Shown in pieces: positions 50,343 through 60,143 of a stretch of DNA of 64,000 nt. Each line of letters opens with the position of its first letter. Positions within the stretch are counted from its first letter, which is position 1. The stretch is from contig JAEWWJ010000120.1 in assembly GCA_023396415.1 (NCBI GenBank), forward strand, positions 1-64,000. The letters are read 5' to 3'. The position numbers and the translations under genes are program-made. The notes below the pieces were generated by a model that worked only from the letters and a program-made list of their open reading frames with translations, was not told where the DNA came from and ran no database searches. Source of the DNA: Bacteroidota bacterium. Its GTDB lineage: Bacteria > Bacteroidota > Bacteroidia > Bacteroidales > F082.

Positions 50343-52340
50343 TTATTTTTGGTTGTATGTAAAGCCTAATTTATCCAATCCGGCTTGAACTTCGGGTGCA
50401 CTCATAAACAAATCCCAAAGCAATCCGGTGCGATGATTTTCAATCATTACAATTATAGGTCCTTGATCTATAGCAATATAGGAATTAGCCCACCATCCCG
50501 AATGGACATCAAATCCATCATAAAAGCCATAATCTCCCCAAAGTTTGTCACCGATCGTGTAATAAAAAAAGCGAATGGCATCTATGGATTGCTCCGGAGT
50601 GTAAGGCAATGAGGCCACGGCTGCCGTTGGCGTAATAACTCCTTTGTCGTTGGTGGGTTCGCTCACACCGTAACCTGAAGGGATATCGCCGGCAGTCAAA
50701 CCCCAGCAATGCGCGCTGTAGTTGGGATATTTTTTGGGATTTTGTTTGCAATGGGCCCAATTGATCAGCGCATGACGGGTATTTTGTGTCCAATAATTGG
50801 CGTAAACGTCACTCAAATTCCTGGGGTCGAGCCCCATAAATGAATAATGTGCAAAAAACAATGGCCCGCCATAGTCGAAACCCACAGGCAGTTGATAGCC
50901 ATAAAAAGTTTTTCCGTTGCGGATGGCTCCATTGCGTGCATATCCCAAATGATAGGCCGATGCCGGGATGGTATTGGTGGACGATCCTGCAGCTAGCAGG
51001 TAGGTAATCAGCGTTTCATTGTAACCTCTGATGGCCATATTCATGTCCCATCCGTAGTTGGGCGACCAATGCCAATACAACACATTTTGATTTCCACGGG
51101 TGTACCATGTCCAGTCCACTTCGTTGTAAAGTGTTGTTATTCTGTTAATAAGTTCGTTTTCAGCCGCTATTTCAGGGTTCAAATACTGCCGCATGGTGAT
51201 TAAACCTTGCACCAGCAATGCTGTTTCAACCAAATCGCCGCCATTGTCTTTGGTGCCAAAAGGGATCACATTGCCATTGCTACCGTTGATCCAGTGCGAC
51301 CAAGCACCATGAAAACGATCGGAGGTTTCGAGAAACTGAATCATCTTGTTGAGTTGAGTCAGTCCTTGCTGTCTGCTAATGAAACCGCGTTCCATGCCAA
51401 CGATAAGTGCCATGACACCAAAGCCCGAGCCGCCCGAAGTGACTATGTCGCCGGATCCAAAACGCTCGCGCGACATTCCGCTCACGGGATGAGCATAATC
51501 GTAAAAATACTTGAATGTTTGTTGCTGAACAAGCGTCAACAACTCTTCATCAGTGATCAAAGGAAATTTGGGAGTAGAGTCAACTGCCGTTAAAAAAGAG
51601 TTGCTAAAACCGGCAAAATTATTTCCGGTGGCCGATTTGATTGCTGTGGAAGCAACAAAGTTATATTTTTTATATCCTTCTAATATACTGTTTGTTGTGA
51701 GGCTAACAGTAGTAAGTTCATCGTTAAAACTGAGATTGAATAGCGGTTGACCCGCAAGGGTAAACTTCGACTGAATTCCATTGGTATCCAATGCTTCGGA
51801 AAAATCTAATTGAATGTTCACGTTTTCCAAAGGGATGTTATAAAAATTTATTTCAGGGATAAAATTCTCAGATTCTAAAGTGGCTTTGGTAAGCTGTAGA
51901 ACGCTATTGTCGGTTTTAAACCTGTATTCTGTTCCCGAAAAAGTTTCGCCATTTCGGCCTTTTATATTTTTTGTAATCACCAAAGTATAGCTTTTCAGCT
52001 TAGCTAAATCTTGATGCTTCAAGATAACAGCTCGATCACCATCGGCAAAGCTGAAACGATTGGCACTGGTGGCAACCCCGGCAGCATCGCGGATGAGGAT
52101 GTTTTGTTGTGCCAGTAGGGTATCAACAGCCACATTAAAGTTGATTGTAAAGTCCTTATTGATAGGGATATTGGTTATTTCGGCAGCGGATTGAAGGGGA
52201 ATGGTTCCGGCAAGTGCACTCACAACTTCAAGTTTTTCCGGCTCAGGCTCTTGGGTTTTATTGCAGCCGAAAATGCTAATAAGTAAAATGAGAAATAAAA
52301 AAAATGCGGTGTTTGATAAAAATGCTTGAAAGTTTTTCAT
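50343..52340 (-). CDS. Surface lipoprotein GH144-like glucanase with two Ig-like domains (paralogue 4)
   Basis: About 665 residues. The signal peptide ends in a lipobox (ISIFGC) followed by an acidic stretch (NKTQEPEPEK), a pattern that sends Bacteroidota lipoproteins to the cell surface. Two bacterial Ig-like (Big_5 type) domains (about 30-140 and 145-255) hold the enzyme away from the membrane. A GH144 barrel follows, with DNGGDLVETALLVQGLITMR, WHWSPNYGWDMNM and IAIDQGPIIVMIEN. It is the likely outward-facing endo-glucanase that starts degradation of the polymer. The open frame goes to 52370; the ATG at 52340 gives the normal signal peptide. A hairpin terminator lies upstream. Confidence 0.9.
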   Translation of the reverse strand: MKNFQAFLSNTAFFLFLILLISIFGCNKTQEPEPEKLEVVSALAGTIPLQSAAEITNIPINKDFTINFNVAVDTLLAQQNILIRDAAGVATSANRFSFADGDRAVILKHQDLAKLKSYTLVITKNIKGRNGETFSGTEYRFKTDNSVLQLTKATLESENFIPEINFYNIPLENVNIQLDFSEALDTNGIQSKFTLAGQPLFNLSFNDELTTVSLTTNSILEGYKKYNFVASTAIKSATGNNFAGFSNSFLTAVDSTPKFPLITDEELLTLVQQQTFKYFYDYAHPVSGMSRERFGSGDIVTSGGSGFGVMALIVGMERGFISRQQGLTQLNKMIQFLETSDRFHGAWSHWINGSNGNVIPFGTKDNGGDLVETALLVQGLITMRQYLNPEIAAENELINRITTLYNEVDWTWYTRGNQNVLYWHWSPNYGWDMNMAIRGYNETLITYLLAAGSSTNTIPASAYHLGYARNGAIRNGKTFYGYQLPVGFDYGGPLFFAHYSFMGLDPRNLSDVYANYWTQNTRHALINWAHCKQNPKKYPNYSAHCWGLTAGDIPSGYGVSEPTNDKGVITPTAAVASLPYTPEQSIDAIRFFYYTIGDKLWGDYGFYDGFDVHSGWWANSYIAIDQGPIIVMIENHRTGLLWDLFMSAPEVQAGLDKLGFTYNQK

Positions 52341-52433
52341 GCTTAAAAATTTAACTGTGTTGACCATCATTAGAAGATTTATTATTTGGCAAACTAAAGA
52401 AGATCAGGATAGTGTGTAAAAAAATGATGAGTT

Positions 52434-52468
52434 GAAAAAAGAGGGAAGGAATACCCCCTCCCTCTTTC
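52434..52468 (-). terminator. Internal (attenuator-like) terminator in the glucan operon
   Basis: On the minus strand AAAGAGGGA (52467... read leftward) pairs with TCCCTCTTT, with two further G-C pairs inside, followed by six T residues to 52435. It lies 27 bases after the LamG gene stop and 94 bases before paralogue 4. It may lower expression of the enzymes relative to susC-susD-LamG. Confidence 0.7.
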
Positions 52469-52494
52469 ACATTACACTAACTCAAAATAAAAAA

Positions 52495-53550
52495 CTATTT
52501 AGTACCGGAAAAGGCCTGTACTTCTGCTGCTGTGATGGCTCTTTTGAACATATGGAACTCATCAAACATACTTTGATCGGATAAATGTTCCCAATAGATG
52601 AAATTAGGAGCACCTGAGGCAATTGTTAACGAAGAACAACCGGTCCAAGAAATGGGAGCATCAATTTCTCGTTCCACAATTACTTGACCATCAACGTAAA
52701 TAGTGGCTTTTGTTGTTGAAATGGAGATTGCAATGTGCATCCATTGGTCTTCAGCTGCAAAGGTGAGGAAGGGATTCATCCAGACTTCACTGTCACCTAT
52801 GCCAAAGTTAATACCCAGGTTTTGCTCCGTTGCCGAACCTTCGCGCAAGAACCTAAATCCGGAGTTGCGGCTATCGCCTGTAGGGCTGATGGAAATTAAT
52901 CCGCCACGGTCGGGAGTGGTATTCACTTTGTACCAGAAGGCAACACTAAACTCATCGCCAACAATACCGGCTGTAGGATAGGTTACATACGCATCGGCAG
53001 CACCGGAGTAAGCGTTTCCAACCTTGCCTTCAGCAAAAGTGGGACTTCCAACAACTCCGACTGAGTTGCCTGTAATCAAATCGAGGAAGTTGTCTTCAAA
53101 CGGTAAATATAAAACCTCGCCATCGAGTGGAACATAAGTTGGCGCGGTAACCTTTTTGAAATGAACGGTTTTACTGTTCGATTTTCCGGTAAGGTCAGTA
53201 ACTGTAGAGGTTAAAACGTGATCGCCATCGGTGAGGCCGTTGTAAACGTAGTCAATTTTTGCCCTTCGGTAATCCTTAAAGCTGGTTAAATTGGCTATTT
53301 CAATGCCATCAAGTTGCAGCACAACCGATTGTAGTTCAATGTCATCAGTTGCAATCAGCTTAAAAGTTACGGTAGCCACTTCGTCGGAAGAGCGTACTAT
53401 TTTACCCTCAACGGGGAAAGTGATGTTGACTTCGGGAGCCGATTGATCGGGGCGTGGAGCAACCTCGGTAATAGGATCAATTCCCTTGTTGCACGAGAGT
53501 GTAAACGCTGCAATTAAAACGCTTCCCAAAAGATATTTAACTATTTTCAT
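52495..53550 (-). CDS. LamG-domain surface lipoprotein, probable glycan-binding protein
   Basis: A 351-residue lipoprotein (lipobox FTLSC, C20). An Ig/FN3-like domain (about 40-135) is followed by a LamG/concanavalin-type jelly roll (about 145-345: VLYLPFEDNFLD; FSVAFWYKV; IYVDGQVI; FDEFHMFKRAITAAEVQAF). It occupies the SusE/SGBP position directly after susD, so it is probably the surface glycan-binding protein that captures the polymer for the SusCD transporter. Binding to beta-1,2-glucan is inference. Confidence 0.85.
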   Translation of the reverse strand: MKIVKYLLGSVLIAAFTLSCNKGIDPITEVAPRPDQSAPEVNITFPVEGKIVRSSDEVATVTFKLIATDDIELQSVVLQLDGIEIANLTSFKDYRRAKIDYVYNGLTDGDHVLTSTVTDLTGKSNSKTVHFKKVTAPTYVPLDGEVLYLPFEDNFLDLITGNSVGVVGSPTFAEGKVGNAYSGAADAYVTYPTAGIVGDEFSVAFWYKVNTTPDRGGLISISPTGDSRNSGFRFLREGSATEQNLGINFGIGDSEVWMNPFLTFAAEDQWMHIAISISTTKATIYVDGQVIVEREIDAPISWTGCSSLTIASGAPNFIYWEHLSDQSMFDEFHMFKRAITAAEVQAFSGTK

Positions 53551-53579
53551 TGTGAATTGATTTTAAGTGTAAGATAGAT

Positions 53580-55109
53580 TTATTGTCCGAGAACCGGCAG
53601 AAGGTCCACTTGATTTTGGGGATAAGGCAAATAAGCTTTGCTTTCGGTAAAACTTCTGCCGTCGTAGCTTAACTCATTGGTTTTACCCAACCGTAGCATA
53701 TCATAGTAACGTGTTCCCCATTCCGTAGCCAATTCGGCATATTTTTCAGCCATCACTTGATCCAAGGTAACTCCTGCAAGTGGCGATAAACCAGCTCTTT
53801 GTCTCACGAGGTTTACTGCCTGATCGGCAGTACCGGCGGTGGCAGAAGCCCCTTGTGTTACCGCTTCGGCATACATCAGTAGAATTTCGGCATAACGGAT
53901 GGCTGTAAAGTTTTTGTTGGTTCCATAATCGGTTCTTCCTGGTGTAAGTTGGTCTGAGGGCAAATAATGTTTACCGCTGGCAAAAAAGGCACGAGGGTAA
54001 TCATTAATAATGTCGCCCGAACGCGTGGTATTGGAAATCCAAGCCGGTAGGTTAGCATAATTGGGATCTTTCTGAATTTCTTCAATCCCGCGATTGGTAA
54101 ACAGAACCGTTGTTTCTAAACGCACCGTTTCGCCTCTGTCGAGCATAAACTTGATGTATTTCAAACTTGGTTCGTAGAAACCCCATCCATCGCCGGCACC
54201 GCTAACCGCTGGTGTCCAGCCTTGAGGGCCAAAGAAAGCGAAAAGGTAACCGTAATTGTCGCCCGAGCCAGTGCCGAGGTCAGAATACTGAAATTCCCAG
54301 ATGTTTTCGCTGTTGAGCTTTCCAGGAATTTTGAAGAGGTTATAATAATCAGCCTCAAGGATAAATTTGCCTGAGTTGATGATTTCGCCTGTAGCTTCAG
54401 CCACTGCTTGATAGTTTTTCAGTTCTAAATTGGCGAGGGCTTTCATGGCCAAAGCGGTATATTTGGTCACTCCACCTGGAACATCGGTGCGTTCGTTAGG
54501 GCGCACTGCCGGTAGGTTTGGAATGGCTTCGCTCATCCAGTCGGAGATTTGCTGCATCACTACTTCTTTGGTAGAAAGGTCGGTAACCAAAAGGGCAGAA
54601 GGATCAGAGGAGGGTGGGATGATTACGCTGCCCCAAACCCTGCTCAACTGAAACAACCAGAATGATTTCAACACCTTTATTTCGGCAATATACTGATCGC
54701 CGAGGGCCTTGTTGGTAGCTTGCTCTTGGTAAAGGGCCACTTGCTCCATAGCCGTGTTGGCCGAAAGCATATTTTGATAGAAGTTCTGCCAAAGCGAGTT
54801 ATACATCCAATAATCTTTGTTGTAGTTGAAGTTATCGGTTTCGGCAAAGTCTTGCTGGTCGCCCAACCCACCGGCGTTCACATCGTCGCCGCGAACTGAA
54901 ATCAATGGAAAACATTCCCATTCGAGCCCATTGAATTCGTGGTAAGTTCCAATTAGGGGGAGGATCATATTGGAGCTGATAGAATAGTCGGTTCCACCTG
55001 TAAATGATTTGTTTTCAGGTAGTTCATCAACATATTTCTGACATGAGCCGACCCCGGTAGAGATGATTGCCAAAAGGGCAAAAAAGACATATATTTTATT
55101 TCTTTTCAT
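53580..55109 (-). CDS. SusD/RagB-family nutrient-binding lipoprotein
   Basis: A 509-residue SusD homologue with a lipobox near residue 23 (GVGSC) and the helical TPR scaffold (FWLFQLSRVWGSVIIPP; NLVRQRAGLSPL; EWGTRYYDMLRLG). It forms the hinged lid over the SusC channel and binds oligosaccharides at the surface. It follows susC by 20 bases and precedes the LamG gene by 29 bases. Confidence 0.96.
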   Translation of the reverse strand: MKRNKIYVFFALLAIISTGVGSCQKYVDELPENKSFTGGTDYSISSNMILPLIGTYHEFNGLEWECFPLISVRGDDVNAGGLGDQQDFAETDNFNYNKDYWMYNSLWQNFYQNMLSANTAMEQVALYQEQATNKALGDQYIAEIKVLKSFWLFQLSRVWGSVIIPPSSDPSALLVTDLSTKEVVMQQISDWMSEAIPNLPAVRPNERTDVPGGVTKYTALAMKALANLELKNYQAVAEATGEIINSGKFILEADYYNLFKIPGKLNSENIWEFQYSDLGTGSGDNYGYLFAFFGPQGWTPAVSGAGDGWGFYEPSLKYIKFMLDRGETVRLETTVLFTNRGIEEIQKDPNYANLPAWISNTTRSGDIINDYPRAFFASGKHYLPSDQLTPGRTDYGTNKNFTAIRYAEILLMYAEAVTQGASATAGTADQAVNLVRQRAGLSPLAGVTLDQVMAEKYAELATEWGTRYYDMLRLGKTNELSYDGRSFTESKAYLPYPQNQVDLLPVLGQ

Positions 55110-55129
55110 GGTATTTTAGTTTTAGGGGT

Positions 55130-58100
55130 TTAGAATTTAACATTCAGTCCGATGGTGTAAACAGCAGCTACAGGATAGGTTTGTGAATCCCATCCGTCGG
55201 CTACTTCCGGAGTAAATCCGTTGTATTGGAAGAGGGTAAGCGGACGCTCAGCCGTAAATGTAATGCGGGTTTGAGGGAAATGACCGCTCAACCATTGTTT
55301 GTTGTTAAGGGTGTAGCCAATTTGCACATTTTGAATCCTAAAGAAGGCGCCATCTTCAACAAAATAATCGCTCATTTTTTGGTTCCAACCTTTGCGCAAG
55401 CCTTTCGATGAGGGGTATTTATCAGAAGTTCCTTCGCCATACCAACGGTTTTCGGCCAAATCGGCATCCAGGTTTCCATCGGATGTCCAAATCATCTCCC
55501 CACGTTTTCTGTTGAGGATTTTATTGCCCATTTGTCCGTAAATGCTCACGCTGGCATCAAAGTTCATGTATTTGACACCTAAATTGGCACCATACATGAA
55601 ATTAGGGAAGTATGATCCTAAAAGAACGCGGTCGTCATCGTCAATTTTCTTGTCATTGTTTTGGTCTTTGTATTTGAAATCGCCCGGCTCAAGTCCATTT
55701 TCAACGGCTACGGGATCAGCATCAATTTCGGCTTGGTTTTGATAAACACCTACTACCTCGCGACCATAGAAAGCCATCAAAGGTTCGTTGAGGTAGGTGC
55801 GTTGACGAAACTCTGCAGTTCCACCATCAAGGTATTGCTGACCATAAAGGTCAATGGCTTCGTTCTTTAGGGTTGATATATTGGCGCCAATGTTATAGCT
55901 AAACTTGCTGTTGATTTCGTCGCTCCAGTCCAAAGCCAACTCAAATCCTGAGTTTCTGATCACACCAACAGGTTTCAAAACGCTACCACCTTGTCCGGGG
56001 ATAATCACAGGAATGGCTGCATTTTTAGTGTCGCGGATGTAATAATCAAAATCGGCTGCAAGTCGGTCGTTCAACAAACGTCCGGTGAATCCCACATTGG
56101 TTTCTTCGGTTAACTCCCATTTCAAACTTGAAAAAGTGTTATTGACAATCGTTCCAGAATAAACGATTCCGCCTAGGGTGGTAGTAACTACCGTTGTGGT
56201 GAAAGCCCCGTCGCTGGCCTGAATGCGGTCGTTGCCCAATTGGCCCCAGCTGCCGCGAATTTTCAAAAACTGAATGTAAGGGTTACCTTTTAAGAAAGAT
56301 TCTTCCGAAATAACCCAGCCGGCTCCAACAGTTGGAAAATATCCCCACTTTTGTTGGTACTTATTGCTTCCATCTCCACGTAAAGTAGCGTATAACAGAT
56401 ATTTATCGCTCCAATTGTAGGCCAAGCGTCCAAAGTAAGACATCGCATACTGACGCAATCCATCATCCCAAACAGATTCAGCAGGAATATTGAGGGATTG
56501 GTTGATGTACCATGATTGCTCCATATCGGTAGGGAAATTTTTTCCTTGTGCAGATAGTTTTTGGTATCCTTCATCTTTAAAGGAGGTACCGGCCATCACA
56601 GAAATGTTGTGGTTGTTGATTTTTTTGTTAAATGTGAGAACGTTGTCCCAAATCTGATTGGTATATAAGGAATAGGTACGGGTGATGGTGGCATCAGGAT
56701 TTTGGAAGCTGTTGCCGATAAACCACGGAAGGTTTACCATTCGCTGGTCAATTGTTGAGTAGTTGTAGTTGTATGATGATTTAAATGTCAACATTTGCGG
56801 GATAATTGTAGCTTCGGCGTAGTAGTTGGCCAAAATCTTCTTGATTTTCATCTTGTCAATGTTGAAATTCATAGCAGGGAAGGGGTTTTGACCGCTTCTG
56901 TAGCCTAAATCCTGCGCATTGGCATAGTTGGTAGGTTTTGCTGTTGTGAGGTTTTCATCGTAAACGGGCATAATGGGAATGGCATAATAAGCATCATTCC
57001 AAGCACTGTTCTGAGGATTGTATTTGGTTGCATTGCTCATGATGAAGTTCCCACCCACTGTTAACCATTTAGTGGCTTTCACATCCAATTTAGTCCGCAC
57101 ATTCATGCGTTCATATTCGTTACGCATGTTCATAATCCCGTCTTGGAAAAAGTAGTTGCTTCCAACCGAATACCTTATTTTGTCATTTCCACCGGAAAAA
57201 TCGAGGCTATGGCTGGTCATTGGTGCCGGACGCAACATTTCTTTGTACCAGTCGGTGTTTACGTCGGGCACATTGGGGTTAATACGGCTGCGGCCATACC
57301 GCTGCATGGCATTCAAGATAAAAGTTTCATCGGCTGGCGATCCGCTTTCGAGTGCCATAATGGTAAATTGTTGCGCATTGGCCATCTTTACAACGTTCTG
57401 AGCTATTTGATAGCCGGTGAATCCACTGTAAACGATTTCGGTTTTTTGGTTGTAGGAACCACTTTTGGTTTCAATCAAAACCACGCCGTTGGCAGCGCGA
57501 ACACCATAAATGGCAGCTGCAGATGCGTCTTTCAGCACCGACATTGTTGCAATATCACTTGGGTTGAGGAAGTCAATGTTGTCGAAAAACATACCATCCA
57601 CAACATAAAGTGGTGATTCATTGCCTCTTCCGGGGAAGGAACCAATTCCACGAATTCTGATGGTTGGCGAATCGCCGGGGCCTCCTCCTGTAACGACCTG
57701 TAAACCGGCTACTTTGCCTTGTAAGGCTTGCAATGGCTGCGAGGAAGGGGTCTTTACCAAGTCTTCTGACTTGAGGGTAGTGATGGAAGAAGTTAAATCC
57801 TTCACTTTGGTACTTCCGTATCCAACAACTACAACTTCCTGCAAGGATGTTTTTGCCGGAACCAATTGAATGTTAACCTTATCGGAACTGCCGATAGTAA
57901 CTTCAGTGGGCACGTATCCCACAAAACTTACAACAAGGGTGTTCTCATTTGAAGCAAGATTCAAAACGAATTTCCCATCAAAATCGGTAGAGGTGCCTTT
58001 GGAGGTTCCCTTCACCAAAACTGTGGCGCCGGGCAACGACTCATTGGTGGATTGGTCGGTAACAGTTCCGCTGATATTCCTCCCTTGTCCAAAAACTGTA

Positions 58101-58180
58101 GTTACAGCGAGTGTAAACAACAGGATTAAAGTGCTTTTGTACCAGCTCGAAGCTGGTTTCATAGGTAAACGGTTCTTCAT
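55130..58180 (-). CDS. SusC/RagA-family TonB-linked outer membrane transporter
   Basis: A 1016-residue SusC homologue. Signal peptide about 1-31; carboxypeptidase-regulatory-like domain (about 33-115); the SusC signature VVVVGYGS and plug (about 118-235: GKVAGLQV, IRIRGIGS, SPLYVVDGMF, VLKDASAAAIYG); a 22-strand barrel to the end. It imports oligosaccharides using TonB energy. First gene of the operon that ends with bglX, so the predicted cargo is beta-1,2-gluco-oligosaccharide. An ATG six codons in (58162) is also possible. Confidence 0.96.
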   Translation of the reverse strand: MKNRLPMKPASSWYKSTLILLFTLAVTTVFGQGRNISGTVTDQSTNESLPGATVLVKGTSKGTSTDFDGKFVLNLASNENTLVVSFVGYVPTEVTIGSSDKVNIQLVPAKTSLQEVVVVGYGSTKVKDLTSSITTLKSEDLVKTPSSQPLQALQGKVAGLQVVTGGGPGDSPTIRIRGIGSFPGRGNESPLYVVDGMFFDNIDFLNPSDIATMSVLKDASAAAIYGVRAANGVVLIETKSGSYNQKTEIVYSGFTGYQIAQNVVKMANAQQFTIMALESGSPADETFILNAMQRYGRSRINPNVPDVNTDWYKEMLRPAPMTSHSLDFSGGNDKIRYSVGSNYFFQDGIMNMRNEYERMNVRTKLDVKATKWLTVGGNFIMSNATKYNPQNSAWNDAYYAIPIMPVYDENLTTAKPTNYANAQDLGYRSGQNPFPAMNFNIDKMKIKKILANYYAEATIIPQMLTFKSSYNYNYSTIDQRMVNLPWFIGNSFQNPDATITRTYSLYTNQIWDNVLTFNKKINNHNISVMAGTSFKDEGYQKLSAQGKNFPTDMEQSWYINQSLNIPAESVWDDGLRQYAMSYFGRLAYNWSDKYLLYATLRGDGSNKYQQKWGYFPTVGAGWVISEESFLKGNPYIQFLKIRGSWGQLGNDRIQASDGAFTTTVVTTTLGGIVYSGTIVNNTFSSLKWELTEETNVGFTGRLLNDRLAADFDYYIRDTKNAAIPVIIPGQGGSVLKPVGVIRNSGFELALDWSDEINSKFSYNIGANISTLKNEAIDLYGQQYLDGGTAEFRQRTYLNEPLMAFYGREVVGVYQNQAEIDADPVAVENGLEPGDFKYKDQNNDKKIDDDDRVLLGSYFPNFMYGANLGVKYMNFDASVSIYGQMGNKILNRKRGEMIWTSDGNLDADLAENRWYGEGTSDKYPSSKGLRKGWNQKMSDYFVEDGAFFRIQNVQIGYTLNNKQWLSGHFPQTRITFTAERPLTLFQYNGFTPEVADGWDSQTYPVAAVYTIGLNVKF

Positions 58181-58838
58181 AGCATTTTTTTATTGTTTAG
58201 TGGTAGAAAAAAAATAATCTCATTTTAAATGAATGGTTTTTTAATTGCGTGCATCGTTGTTTAAGGCCCTGCTTTCATAGTATTTAACTTGTGATTAATA
58301 AATGAGTTGATCTAATTAAAAACCTTAAAGTAATAAGTGCTCTTGCACAAAACTAACAAAGCATACGTTTTTTTGTCAATTTTTATTTCCTGCATTTGTT
58401 TTGACTGTCCATTGTTTACATAATGGTAGAACTATTAAAGGTTTTCGGAACACGAACTTCTCATCTTTTTCTTCAGCGCAAACTGCATCAGAAAAGGATG
58501 GGTGTGTCACCAATGGTTTAAATTTAGGTAACATAAGCGTTGAAGGCAATAAAAATGAACCCAACAACTTTACTTCAAGTTCTTTTTGCAAAATTACGTA
58601 CCTCACATTGATTACGTTTTAGTGATAGATTATTTATCTATATAACTTATTTGCAATATCTTATAGATTAACTGAAAGAAAACACTTTGATGCTCTGTTT
58701 TTTTTAAACGAATTGAAAAAATTGCGTGTTGTGCAACAATGTCAAAAAAACACACAAATTTGGCTTGATCGTCTCATAATAATGAGTAGCAAAATCAATA
58801 AATATAGGGCATCTTTGGAGGTTAATTCATGGCGCTTT
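58181..58838. other. 658-base leader/intergenic region upstream of susC
   Basis: Contains the probable susC promoter (58348-58379) and a leader of about 160 bases that shows no clear riboswitch. The rest is AT-rich. Short open frames on both strands (about 58376-58622) overlap each other and lack recognisable features. No ECF sigma, anti-sigma or hybrid two-component gene is found here or elsewhere beside the PUL. Confidence 0.5.
58348..58379 (-). promoter_or_regulatory. Promoter of the susC-bglX operon
   Basis: On the minus strand TTG (58379-58377), 21 bases, TAGTTTTG (58355-58348). Transcription would start near 58341, giving a leader of about 160 bases before the susC ATG. Confidence 0.6.
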
Positions 58839-60143
58839 TTATGACTGTTTTGATTCTCGCGATCTATTGATCACTTTTTGCACCAGTAGGCGAATGAACT
58901 TCAGATCTTCTCGATTCAGGAGCAGTTCGCTGCCTTTAGTTTGGGTTGTCTTTTGAAAAACTGACCATTGATAGACAATGGCAGAAAGGTAGGCCAACGA
59001 GGTTGAGCCAGCTGCACCCTCTATTCCAAAAGCTGGTACTAGTATGATTACCGAAGGGACGATGATAAGTAAACCAACGATTGAGGCGTAAAAATTATAT
59101 TTAGGGATACCGATACCGGAAAAAAAATGACTGAAAATAGCATTGGCAGAAAGGGCAATCACGCCGGGGCTGAGAAAGATAAAGACGGTTTTAATTTCTC
59201 CAAAATCCTTTCCGAAAAAGTGGGTAAAAAACGAGGTGGGAATGAAAGCGATCATGAGTACACCTAAAAACGTAAGCAAAACGGAAAGCTTTAACAATTG
59301 CAACGTCAAGACTTTAGCGTATTGCTTATCATTTGAATTGCTGATGGCCGACATTTGCACCAAAGCAATGCTTTGACCAATAATGCGCAGGCCTTCAGTA
59401 ACTTGGGTTCCTGAATGATACACACCTAAGGCTCCAAATCCTGAGATATTCCGGATAAAATAAAAACCAAGTCGTTTATTGAGTAAATGCGTGATACTCG
59501 AAAGTTGTGTCATCAACCCAAAGTGTAGCATCTCTTTAAGTGTAGCATTTTCTTTGATGGAATCGTGGCGTAAAACATTGATAATCATTACTAATCCTAA
59601 CAAAAATGTGATCAAATAGGAAACATACATTGCTCCAACGAAAGCAGTTTCATCGCGTTGGTTCAAGATAAAAATGAAATACGACATGGCAAGTAGCATG
59701 GCAACCATTTGAACGACAAACAGAGAATTGAATACCAAAATATTCCCTTTTCCAAGCAAAACATTGATAATGAATCCATTAAAACTCGCTATTAGAACCA
59801 AAACCAATATATGGATTGCATATCCGGTGGGGACAATGATGCTAAAAAATTCAGGAAATGCTTGTAAAGCCATGAATATCAATCCCAAAGCTGCAACGAT
59901 CATCACCGACCATACAATTGAGATGAGCAGCAGGCTCGAAACTTTTCTTCGCGGAGTGAAATAAACTATGGCGTTTCCGGCCATGTCGGCAACCAACAAA
60001 ATCAATGAAATATCCAACAGAATGATTCCAGACAAGCCCCAAGCAGTGCTGCCTAAATAATTAGTAGCCAGCCACAACAAAAAAAAGTTTGCAGCAGCAT
60101 TGAAAACGCGAGTGGCCGATGTTCCGATGATTTTTTTAAGCAT
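58839..60143 (-). CDS. Polysaccharide flippase-like protein (Wzx/MATE-like)
   Basis: A 434-residue membrane protein with 12 to 14 predicted helices beginning RVFNAAANFFLLWLATNYLG, typical of Wzx-type oligosaccharide flippases of the MOP superfamily. It probably moves a lipid-linked glycan across the inner membrane. The ATG shares one base with the stop of the upstream formyltransferase gene (TAATG), so the two are translationally coupled in a surface-glycan operon. Confidence 0.85.
   Translation of the reverse strand: MLKKIIGTSATRVFNAAANFFLLWLATNYLGSTAWGLSGIILLDISLILLVADMAGNAIVYFTPRRKVSSLLLISIVWSVMIVAALGLIFMALQAFPEFFSIIVPTGYAIHILVLVLIASFNGFIINVLLGKGNILVFNSLFVVQMVAMLLAMSYFIFILNQRDETAFVGAMYVSYLITFLLGLVMIINVLRHDSIKENATLKEMLHFGLMTQLSSITHLLNKRLGFYFIRNISGFGALGVYHSGTQVTEGLRIIGQSIALVQMSAISNSNDKQYAKVLTLQLLKLSVLLTFLGVLMIAFIPTSFFTHFFGKDFGEIKTVFIFLSPGVIALSANAIFSHFFSGIGIPKYNFYASIVGLLIIVPSVIILVPAFGIEGAAGSTSLAYLSAIVYQWSVFQKTTQTKGSELLLNREDLKFIRLLVQKVINRSRESKQS

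Noticed and set aside
57143..57616. 157-codon rightward open frame inside susC
   Set aside because: Fully antisense to the conserved plug and barrel start of SusC; a shadow frame.
58376..58622. Overlapping 73- and 76-codon open frames on opposite strands upstream of susC
   Set aside because: They are antisense to each other, have no recognisable sequence, and overlap the predicted susC promoter.
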